Positions 54,608-64,000 of a stretch of DNA of 64,000 nt are shown here, in pieces. The position numbers and the translations under genes were made by a program. This stretch comes from Tetrahymena elliotti 4EA (Eukaryota > Ciliophora > Oligohymenophorea > Hymenostomatida > Tetrahymenidae), in NCBI GenBank assembly GCA_000231825.2, contig JH720306.1:1338199-1402198 (forward strand), in the 5' to 3' direction. The notes beneath the pieces were generated by a model, which was not told where the DNA came from, ran no database searches, and saw nothing but the letters and a program-made list of their open reading frames with translations. How positions within the stretch are numbered: position 1 is the stretch's first letter; each line of letters opens with the position of its first letter.

Positions 54608-54847
54608 GTTTCGCGCGAGTTTTCTTTTTGCTCTGCAAATTATTTCTTATTTTCATTCATTCATTCAATCAATCAAACATCTATTTAGTGGGTATTCTTC
54701 TAATTAATATACAAAAAAATTTTTTGCAAACTTTCTCATTCATTTGTTTGATCTCTGTCAAATCATTTTTAAAAAATCACCTCAAAAAAGTAATATAAGT
54801 ATTAATTAACAAAAAAAAAGTAAATTTCATAGAATACCGGTTAGGCA

Positions 54848-57448
54848 ATGGCATTTTCTTCTTAATCTCCAGTACAAGCTATGGCATTTCCTCAAAACGT
54901 GAATAGCGGAGTTAATGGGTCTAGGTTAATAGGAAGTAGCAGCACCTAGTAATAACACTTAGTCCAATTAAATCCTTAAGATTTCATTCAAAATTGTTAA
55001 GTTATGTAAGGATAGTAATAGTAGCGCATTATCAATTCTGGATTTGATTAGCCATAGTAGTAATTTCATCATTAGATACAACATCAATAGCCAATACAAT
55101 AGTTCTATAATTAAAACAATCCCTCAAATAACTTTTAATTGAATTGTGCTAATCACAACTACAATCCTTAGGTTATTTAGCAATAGTAGCATGCATCACT
55201 CAATTAGCTTCACCAGCAATAGTCTCCACATTAGTTTTAGTAGCATTAAATTTAGACAAATATGTAGATGAATTAGAATAAATTAGGCTTATAAGATGAA
55301 GATATGACTGGTTTAAATTCCAACGATCTTCATACTCAAATGCAAAGTATGCAGTAATCATAATTATAGCACCATAAAACATACCTTAATTAGATGGCAC
55401 ACTAGTAAAATAACCATCTCCATAGCATTCCTTAATAGTAATTTAGTAATAATAATACAAACTTAATGCCATAATAAATTAACCACTAAAACGGATAATA
55501 GCATTTCATGTAGTAATAACAATAGTAACAATAATAATAATTACATCAATAGTAGTAATAAATGAGATACAATAATATGTGCACTACTTAAAATGGTTAT
55601 CAACAAGCAACATAGATAAATCACCTTTAATAGCACTCATCACCTAAATAGCAACCTATCTAGTAGCATCCCGTAGGATTAGTTTAATCTGTTCCCTAAT
55701 TAGATTTAAAGCAAGCCACAGGATTAGTTCAGATGGAAGAAGAAACTAATCAAGTTAAATAACCTCAATCAACTAATCCTTATTTAGCGCCTTCTAATTA
55801 AATTTAAAGAGCAACTCTTCAAAATTAAAACCATAACTCACCAACTAATTCTAACAGCTTGCAAAATAATAACAACTAGAATGTAGTTTAAAGTAATTTT
55901 AATAGTATTGTCTAGGCTAAGAATGTCTAAAATAGTGATGAAATTTTAGAACAGCAATAGGAAAACAAAGAAATAAAAGAAGAAATAGTACCTGTTAAGA
56001 AAGGAAGAGGAAGACCAAGAAAGATTGTGACTGAAGATTCAAAAATACCTGTAACTACTAAAGCAAAAACATTAACACTTTCAAATGAAAGCACAACTGG
56101 TCACATTAATACAGCAGTTAATTCTGTACACATAACAGGAAGTAGCACTGAAAAAAGATAGACAAGAAGTGCAAATCGTATAGGTAGTAGCTGTTCAGTT
56201 TAGATTGGAAGCACAATAAAAGATTCTGTTTAGCTAACTACATGCAGCAAAGCAAAAACTGATATTGAAAGTTCATCTGCTATAACTAGAGGAAACGGAC
56301 TCGGCGAAAAAGGAACTGAAATTCCTGAAGATTTAGATTCTGATCAATACATACCAACTGAAGAAGAGATGATTTAGGAATAAAAGAGATATGAGGCTCT
56401 CCAACGTAAAAAATATAAAGAAGAGTTGAAGAAAAAATCTTAGGAGTAATATTCTGATGATGAAGATAGTGAAGATAGTGCAATAGATGAAAAGAATTTT
56501 GTACCAAACTCTGCTTTCTTGAAGTAATATCGTTAACGTTTGATTGGCCGTTCTTCAAACTCTAAGATTTTTGAGTTAAAGGATTCCTAAAGTGATGAAA
56601 ATATAGGCTAGGTTGTGAAGATAGTCCCACATAAAATGAGCAACCACCATCAAATCGAATGTCGTGAATTGAGAAACGAATTCAGATTCCTTAAAAAGAT
56701 GAATCATCCAAGAATCATCAGTCTCTGTAGTGACTCTGAATTTATCCGTGATAGAAACTTTTGTGGAGTTCTTCTACCATAAGCAGAGTGCAATCTTATG
56801 TAATTTGCTAAAACATAGCGTCATGGTAAAGTTTCTTTAGCTTAAATGCGTGTTGCTTTTAGGTAAATTGCAGAAGCTATTCATTATTTGCATGAAAATT
56901 ATATTTCTCATAATGACATAAAGCCAGACAATATGTTCGTTTTCAGTGAAACTGACTACAAGCTTGCTGATTTTGGCTTTGCAATTGATCTTCCCAAACC
57001 TAATTCTTTTAAAAGAAATTCTCATTTTTCATAGACACTTAGAAAGCAAGTTAAAATAGAAGATCTTAAGAAGAATTGGAAACAAAGATGCAAACAATAT
57101 GTAGCTCCTGAGTTAATCAAACTCTTAAATGGAAAACGTCCAAGAACTCCTTCTGATGAAAAATCTTGTGATGTGTTTGCTCTTGGTGTTTCATTCTTCA
57201 TCATCATATTTTATCAACTTCCTTTTTGTGGATCTGCTCTCAAAACAGATTAACGTTACAAGCACTTCTTCAAAGGATAAAATGAAAAATTCTGGTCACA
57301 ATTTAAATCAATGCTAACCAAATTTTAACAGCAAGAAAACTCATACACAGATGAGTTAAAAGATCTGTTTAATAAAATATTGGAACCTGAACCAACAAAG
57401 CGTTTAACAATAGAATAAGTCCTTGAGCATCCTTGGTTGAATCATTGA
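54848..57448 (+). CDS. Gln-rich Ser/Thr protein kinase with AT-hook
   Basis: Intronless, 866 residues. Residues 1-~370 are extremely Gln/Asn/His-rich, with Gln runs near residues 220-238 written in TAA, TAG and CAA. An AT-hook core, KKGRGRPRKI (residue ~383), suggests DNA or chromatin binding. An acidic/basic linker follows. The kinase domain begins near residue 565: the Gly-loop is degenerate (Ile-Gly-Arg-Ser-Ser-Asn-Ser), the putative ATP-Lys lies in VVKIV, the C-helix Glu in Glu-Leu-Arg-Asn-Glu, and the catalytic loop is ISHNDIKPDN (His-Asn-Asp instead of His-Arg-Asp). DFG is intact (LADFGFAIDL), APE-type YVAPEL is present, and the final Arg in Pro-Thr-Lys-Arg-Leu-Thr is retained. It ends His-Pro-Trp-Leu-Asn-His. 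Catalytic Lys and Asp are kept, so it may be active as a non-RD kinase. A nuclear role is inferred from the AT-hook. The nearest kinase group cannot be told by eye. Confidence 0.88.
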
Positions 57449-59083
57449 AGAATCAAACATTTTTTATATAATCTATATATAATATTATCCTTTTTAAATG
57501 AAACATTCATAAAACAAGCAAGTTAAATCACTCATTTTTAACACTCCAAAAGCTCTTAAAAAATAGCGTTTCAAAAAATTGCATTTAAAAAATAAAATAC
57601 ATCTTAACGTACTTATCAATCAATCATTCATAAAATAAACCCTATCTAATACTTATCTCCCAACCTAACTTCATACCTTCCTAATTCACTTTAATTTTGA
57701 AATAACCTAATAAAATAAACTTTATGCAATAAATTTAGAAATATTTGTTTTCTGTATATTACATAAAAACATTCATATAATTCGTTCCCCTTTATGTCTT
57801 AAAATAGTTATATTATACAAACGATTTTTTTATTTTGAAATAATAATTACATCTAAATGAAGAAACAAATCTTAATTTAATTTTTCACAATTTCATTTTT
57901 ATTCAAATTCACATGCATAAAAACACTCTAAAAAACAAACGAGCAAATAAGCAAATAAATAGCAAGATAGAGCAGTTAATTATAAATTTTAAAATATGAT
58001 ACTGAGACATGCTTTAGATTTTTTCTTAACTTGAAAAATTATATTCTGAACAAATAGTTAAGATGTTTAGATAATTTTAAAGCATCACTATTTATTTTTG
58101 ATAAGTACTAGCGACATAGTAAAAATAACCTTTTTTGTAATAGTTTTTTTTTAAGAGATAAGAGGTATGCAAATTATTTAACCTGCAAAGGTTTTAAGTT
58201 GAATTAGCGAAGACCTTAAATTAACAATTTTATTTTCAAAAATAGATATTTTTTCGAAAAAAAGATTATTTCTTCCATCTCTTTAATTATCAAATTAATG
58301 GGTTTGTGGAAATTCTAAAAATTTCTTTTAGAAATTGGAATAATTCTGTAATTATAAATTTGAAAATTTGCAGCCAGCATAAATTTATGATATCTGCATT
58401 TCAAATAAATTTATCATACATAATTCCTCCCCACTATTTGTTTGAAAGGCTATTATTGGTCTAAAAGTTTTAATCAAGATTGACTTTTATTTTAAAAAAT
58501 CTAGAAAGTGTTAAATGATAGATTATGAGATAAAAATAAGAAAATAATTGAGATATAATTCGTTAAATGAAGAGAGATTAGATTCATATAATAGTAATAA
58601 ATACTTTATATAAGAATACAAAAGTTAATTATACAATTTAATAAATTAGAAAGAATTTTAGAATATTATGAGGGAGATATAAATATGACCTAACAGTTAT
58701 AGATAAACAATAATAAAGAGTTTATCTCTTAATTTATTTATATATTTTATATAGTATTATAAAATGGTTATAAAAGTAATAGTTAGAATTATTTATTTAT
58801 TTTATTATTAAAGTCAGCATTGATCTTTTCACTTAGGATGTTTAGTATTTTATTATTTTTTATTGTTTTTTTTGGTGTTAACTAGATTTTGTTTCAATAT
58901 ATATCATCCTGTCAAAATCACATCTATATTTTCTCTCAATTTTTTGTTAAATATTTAAAGTACTTATAAATATGGTTAATGAGTTGAAAGGTATGTTGGT
59001 AGATAGGTAGGTACTAATTTAATTAAGTTAGTTAGTTAGTGAGTTTTTAAAAGTTAATGAATTTTTTATTCTATTTTTATTTT
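57449..59083. other. AT-rich intergenic DNA between convergent genes
   Basis: 3' flanks of the kinase gene and of the minus-strand gene ending at 59084. Contains GTAG/GTTA-type short tandem runs near 59000-59040. No gene supported. Confidence 0.55.
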
Positions 59084-61195
59084 TCATTATGATTTTATTT
59101 TCTTGGAGCTTTGACGATTGCGTGTTCTTAATGAATGAATTTCATCTATTCTGGAGGGATCTTGAGTAGCTTTTATGTAATCACGGAGGACATCTTTATG
59201 GGCTTTTTTATTATTGACTTAGCTTTTATCAAGCCATTCCCATGCTTCCTCATTGACGAAGTAGTTAAATACTGGTTTGAAGGGTTGATTTAATATCAAA
59301 GCTTTTATGAATGTATTGTTAAATTTATGCATAGATTCAAATTTCTTGTATTCAAGTCTGAAATTTTATAGCTCTTCACGGGTAGTTACTCCCAAGGCTT
59401 GCAAAATTCTTGTTTCATCACCCCAGTTGTTTACGAAGTTTCTGAATGCTTTGACAAAGTTTTTAACAACATTCTTTTTAGGTTAGACTGGAGCATTTGG
59501 ATTTTGAGAACTATTGTAATCTTCGTTGTGTAATTAATTATGGTAGCCCTTGTGTTGAGATAAGCTGTGTTATTGAGTAGATGCTTTGGAGTGAGATTCC
59601 CAACTGTTTTATTCATAGTGATCTTCGTCTTCTTCTTCATCTACTTCATCACTAATGTAGCAGCGTTTAGATAATTTGTGTGGAGTAGATGACTTTTTGA
59701 CATCTTCTTATTCATCACAACTAGTAGATACTTATGACTTATGAGATTTAACAGAGGATTTTTTGGTGGTAGATAAGAATTTTTTTTCTTGTACTTCATC
59801 TTCATCTTCTAAATGTTCATTTTCATAGGAATTTTATAATCTCTTGCTCTTCTTGGAGACTCTTTTCTCTTATTCGCTTAAATTTAAGCTGCTCAATTTA
59901 GGGGTTTTCTTCATTGAACTCTTTTTAGCACTAGAGTTTTAAGTATTTTTAGCTTTTTTAGCTGATAAGAGCTCGTTTTCACTGTTAAAATCGTGTCTGT
60001 TGTTATTGTTGATTTAGATAGTTAAAGAAGAACTTAATGTGTCATCATCCTCATCAGCTGATTCATCAACTGTAGTACTCTTTTATGATTCATATTAGGA
60101 AGCTGCTTCATTTTATTAAGTAGATACTATTATTTTAGTAGTAGACTCTTTTTAAGCTTCTGTTTAAGTATTTTCGTTTTTAGTTTATTATTCTTATTGC
60201 AAGACACTCACATGGTAAGCTTATTATTGTTAAATTTGTACAAGAGGGGAACGAGATTCAAGATTTCCTTAAACAGAAAATCCTTGCTCAGTTTAAGAGA
60301 TATTAAATTTGAAAGTAAAGTTTTCATTTTTTAAATTAATGTCAGTTGAGTTTGGATAGTAAGAGGAGTAACTATCTGTCTTGTTTTCAGTTTTGAGGTT
60401 TTCATCTGAAGTGGAGGGGGTGAATTAAACGTAAAAACCACTCTTTTTGTAGAGGAATCCATTTAGAATTCTGCGGTTGTAGACATAGTTTTTGGCAGAT
60501 TTGTTGGCTTGAGCAGCAGCAGTTGAAGAGGAGAGACTTGTATTTTATTCGTCAAGGTCAATAAAAGTATCCTCTACCCTTAACAAAAGGTGGGTTTCTA
60601 AAACACCATGAATCTCAGATACCTTATGAAGATAGAAATCAGTAATTAATCTGAGATTCTCAACAGAATTTTATATAGATGAAATATGATATGAAGTCTC
60701 CTCCTTACCTTCTTATAAAGATGAAGAAGTAGAAGAAGATAAATTACACTTGGATTAATTCATAAAAGAAACATATTCAAAACATTAACATTTTTTCAAA
60801 TTTTAACCTTAATTAAAACATTTCATACAACCACCTCTTTTTCTTTCCTCCAATAAACCCTTACTTTCTTCTCCATCCTTCTGAGTTGGAGATCCTACCA
60901 AAAGAAGTTATTTTTAAGAGCTGATCACCCACTAAAATCCTTTAATTCCGTTGCCTCCAAAACCATTAGAATCTTTCTTCTACCCCTCACCTAATCCCAT
61001 TTGTTATTGGTGGAGACATTATTTTCCTGATTGATCTTATCTAAATCCTCCTATCAATCCATTTGATCCCACCTCAACTAAATTATCTGTGTTGTTGTTA
61101 GTCTAATCGTAGATATTTCTACAAATACGCACCCTGCGTTTCCCACATGTAAACACGTAATTAATTGAATAAGAAACACCTTGTTGTTACTTCAT
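59084..61195 (-). CDS. Large Ser/Gln-rich protein with Cys cluster and conserved C-terminal helical domain
   Basis: Single-exon minus-strand frame, 703 residues, TGA stop. I chose ATG 61193-61195, not the internal ATG at 60761-60763. Upstream of the latter the frame stays open and coding-like, including Thr-Cys-Gly-Lys-Arg-Arg-Val-Arg-Ile-Cys-Arg-Asn near residue 15, a Gly-rich segment (~30-85), and a Cys cluster CMKCFNQGQNLKKCQC near residues 118-135 that could bind metal. The middle (residues ~250-560) is Ser/Lys/acidic low complexity. The last ~130 residues (KNFVKAFRNFVNNW onward) resemble the C-terminal domains of the genes at 1995 and 4877: Lys-Asn-x-x-x-x-x-Phe-x-Asn at the start, Phe-x-x-x-Phe-x-x-x-x-x in the middle and Trp/Tyr-containing final helices. 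Probably the same loose ciliate family; function unknown. Confidence 0.78.
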
Positions 61196-63919
61196 GTTGA
61201 TTTCCTTACTTATTTTGATTTTTTTGGATGTTGATTCTTATTGAAGTCTCAAAAAATTTGTTTGATTGCTCTTAGAATTGATTGTAAATTCTGGAATGTA
61301 ATTAATAAATTGACAAATAATAAGTAGTGAAATAAATTCTGTAAGAGATTGTAATGAAAAATGAAAAGTTTGGAGAGTATCGCTCGAGATATCTATGTCT
61401 TCGTATGATTCTATTGCTTTGATTTGCAATTGATATGCTATATTTCGATAAATTTGATAACTTGTTTAGCTTACTATTACGGTAGTTGAAGAAGGAAAAC
61501 TTTTGTTTTGCTTCTTATTGTTTATTTTGATTTTTTTGATTTTTTTTTTTTTTCTTTTTAATTTAATTATTATAATCCTGCAATCTCCCCTATCTCCTTG
61601 ACTTTTAGTTTTAAAGATAAAGGGTGTATTATTTAAATAGGTAAAAAGAGAGAGATGCAAATTATCCAAACAATGAAATCAATCTAAACTAAGAAATATT
61701 CCCCACTTTATTATTAATTTTTCTTTTTCTTTTTCCTTTTCAAATTCAATTAATTAATTTTATCAGATTATTATCTTTTTTGATCAATGGATAGATAGCT
61801 AAATAATTGAAATAGTAAATTTTGTCGGGTGAGCTTATTTTTATTCCTCAGCATTTAATTATTAACTCTCTGAAAAATAAGTTATTAACTTCATTCTTAT
61901 TAAGCATTATAAAAAAGAATCACCCTCTATTTTCTCTCAATCTCCTTCTCTACCAGTCTCTTCTTCTTTTTCTTTCACTTATTTTTATCATTAGCCTAAC
62001 ATCATCATAAATCTGATTCTCCCCAATTTTTTTCCACTCCTATCTTATTATATTCAAGAAATGATAATTTGCTTTAAGTTTTCATTTGTTAGAGCCGAAC
62101 AAACTATCACTTGAAAGTATGAAAATAATTATTTTCCATAATAAATGTAGCATATACAGATCCTCTATCTTCATTGACTGTATAGTTTAAAAAACGAAAT
62201 AATTAATATAAATATAAATGATTTCATTATGATATAATCATGCAAAAGATAACACAAAAGTACCTCAACCTTATTACTTTGAAATATATTTAATTTTTGT
62301 ATTTCCATCTCAATATTTTCATGTCTCTAGAATATTATTAACATTTATAAAATTCTAAAATAAATTCTCCTAAGCAAAGATACTGGATAGCCACCTTAAC
62401 TACTTGCCTTTTTCAATTTAAAGCAAGCATTTTTAAGCAGGAGCTTAGGATAATAGTAATTTTTTATCAAATAAAATAAGAAGATAATTCTTTAAGTTTT
62501 AAAATAGAAAATTTAATAAGAAGAATAATAATAACATTTTTTATAAAGATTTCTAAAAAGCTAACTATGTTAAAAAAAATTTGGTATGCAATGTTAATTC
62601 GCTAAGGATAAATCCCCCTATTTAAATTAATATAGTAATCTAAACAAATAAAGATTATTGGAGCAATCATCAAAAAAGCACTTTTTCCTCTCTTTTTGGG
62701 CTGAAATTCCTTTAAAAACAATTTAAAAAGCAAAGATTTTTCAGTAAAACTTTTTAAAATCACTTCTAAATTTATTCAGAAGTAATTGTGGTGACATAAA
62801 TATTGTATTATAATCATTATTATTGAACCAAAATAAAGGATGGCTTATAAAATTTGCTTTTCTTATTTTCCTCTTAAAAAAGTTGTTTTCTTTTTATTTA
62901 ACTTCAATCAAGCTACTTTCGCTGTTTACTTTTGATTTTTAATTGTTAACTTTTTTAACTCTAACTTGGGAAAAATCAAAAATTAATGCTTTATTCAATT
63001 CGAAGTAAAATTTAACAAGCTTCAAAAGCATTTCTAATTTTCTCTTTATTTATTTATATAATAATCATCTCTAAATCAATCAAATAATTTCTATTAATTT
63101 TATCATTCTTTTTGAATTATTTTTTATTTCCATCATCATAAATCATTATTTCACTTCCTTAAATAAAATAGAAAGATAGATTGTTTCATAGATAAAGAGG
63201 AAGAGATAACTCATTAAACACTTGAAATCAAATAAATTTTTTAGAAGCAAGGATATAAATGGTCTCAAAAACTAATAAAAATATAAACATAAAATGAATA
63301 TTAGAAATGGAAAATTATAAATAAAATGTTATATCTGTCAGTCATCTTTTTTCTTATTAGATTTCTTCTTAATTTCGTTTTCAACTTATACTATTCTATT
63401 ATTTATTTCATCTATTTTATTTACTACTTGTAGCCAGTTTTACTCCAATCCAACCTCTTCCTATGTATGATTTAAATAATATGTTTGTTAATAAAATTTT
63501 TTGTAAAATTTGAGAGTTTTTCCTCTTTTTCACAAATCCCACCCCTCTTTGCTTCTAAATAATAGGCAAGATTTCTTATCAATCCATCTCAAAAAAATTT
63601 TAATTTATTTTTTAATTAAAACAAAGTGAATCAAATATAAAAAAATTTGATTGCAAAAAAAAATTTTAAAATGATTATTTGTTTATTCTTTAAAAAATAA
63701 AATTAATATCAAATCAAAACATTTTATATGCTTATTTAAATTGGTTTTTCTTTGCTTTTTATCTTTTTTTTTATCTGGCTTTGTTGCAAAGTTGTAAGAT
63801 AAAAACTTTTAATTAATATTAGAGGGCATTTAATTAGTTATATACAATTTTAAGTGATGTGGGGTGGATTGCAAGTTTTTTTACACATAAAATATCATGA
63901 AAAAGAATTATTTTATTAC
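61196..63919. other. AT-rich and pyrimidine-rich non-coding DNA
   Basis: Upstream flank of the minus-strand gene starting at 61195. A pyrimidine-rich stretch (about 61920-62040, plus strand) and a T-run (61527-61555) stand out against the AT background. Short ORFs here (61238-61429, 61466-61669, 61822-62010) lack coding signature. A TAA/TAG-tolerant frame is open on either strand toward the right edge but its composition is not coding-like before 63920. Confidence 0.45.
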
Positions 63920-64000
63920 CTTCTTCTTTTTAAGTTAGATTTATTATTCTATGATTTCAAAATTTATATCGTCTCCTTCCTGTCTTTTGTTATCCTCTTC
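63920..64000 (-). CDS. Probable internal exon of a gene entering from the right
   Basis: Read on the minus strand from the window edge, 27 codons give a charged, coding-like peptide: Glu-Glu-Asp-Asn-Lys-Arg-Gln-Glu-Gly-Asp-Asp, then Ile-Asn-Phe-Glu-Ile-Ile-Glu-Gln-Gln, then a Lys run. G+C rises sharply at the edge. It ends at a consensus donor, AAG|GTAATAAAAT. The acceptor and any downstream exon inside the window are not clear, and the frame also stays open past the donor. No family can be assigned. Confidence 0.4.

Noticed and set aside
54604..54798. 64-codon hydrophobic ORF upstream of the kinase
   Set aside because: Immediate upstream flank with AT-driven composition; contains simple TTCA/ATCA repeats; no sign of selection on the frame.
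61822..62010. 62-codon Leu/Ser-rich ORF and pyrimidine-rich tract
   Set aside because: No conserved feature; the tract more likely belongs to a flank or promoter region.
63327..64000. Plus-strand frame open to the edge with TAA/TAG as Gln
   Set aside because: Composition in the middle (63580-63700) is non-coding, and the opposite strand has the better coding signal at the edge.

Overview
The window is a piece of nuclear, almost certainly macronuclear, DNA from an oligohymenophorean ciliate, most likely Tetrahymena or a close relative. DNA between genes is extremely A+T rich, and genes stand out as islands of higher G+C. TAA and TAG occur constantly inside reading frames where homologous proteins have Gln, and every gene I could finish ends in TGA. 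Introns are GT-AG, AT rich and mostly 45-60 nt. A run of 100 N (22419-22518) is an assembly gap. Because TAA/TAG are sense codons, standard-code ORF calls badly fragment the real genes; all gene models here were read with TAA/TAG = Gln.

Layout. 1-6 kb: two Ser/Gln-rich ciliate-type paralogues (1995-3068, 4877-5909). 7.9-19.2 kb, minus: a giant HECT E3 ubiquitin ligase. 19.6 kb, minus: tRNA-Leu(UAA). 20.2-22.1 kb: protein with cyclic-nucleotide-binding-like folds. 22.4 kb: assembly gap. 23.5-27.4 kb: RECQL4-type helicase with 11 introns. 28.3-30.9 kb: long Gln/Asn-rich coiled-coil protein, followed by a 200-bp tandem duplication. 32.0-32.9 kb, minus: thioredoxin-like protein with an altered active site. 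33.8-37.5 kb, minus: VPS11. 38.6-39.8 kb: MUL1/MAPL-like membrane RING ligase. 40.4-41.3 kb: acidic protein with a centrin-like C-terminus. 42.6-46.2 kb: meckelin (TMEM67/MKS3). 47.3-49.0 kb: coding-like relic with in-frame TGA. 49.8-52.5 kb, minus: pyruvate-kinase-like protein lacking metal and substrate residues. 54.1-54.6 kb: possible small gene. 54.8-57.4 kb: Gln-rich protein kinase with an AT-hook. 59.1-61.2 kb, minus: third large Ser/Gln-rich protein. Right edge: probable exon of a minus-strand gene.

The genes are independent single transcription units on both strands with separate AT-rich flanks; nothing suggests operons. Recurring themes are ubiquitin ligation (HECT, MUL1-like), endolysosomal tethering (VPS11), cilium transition zone (meckelin) and genome maintenance (RECQL4), but physical proximity in a ciliate macronuclear chromosome does not imply joint function. 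No CRISPR array, rRNA, recognizable transposon or telomere repeat was seen. The strongest candidates for something new are the degenerate pyruvate kinase, the Met-Gly repeat inside meckelin, and the 47.3-49.0 kb frame in which TGA but never TGG occurs.
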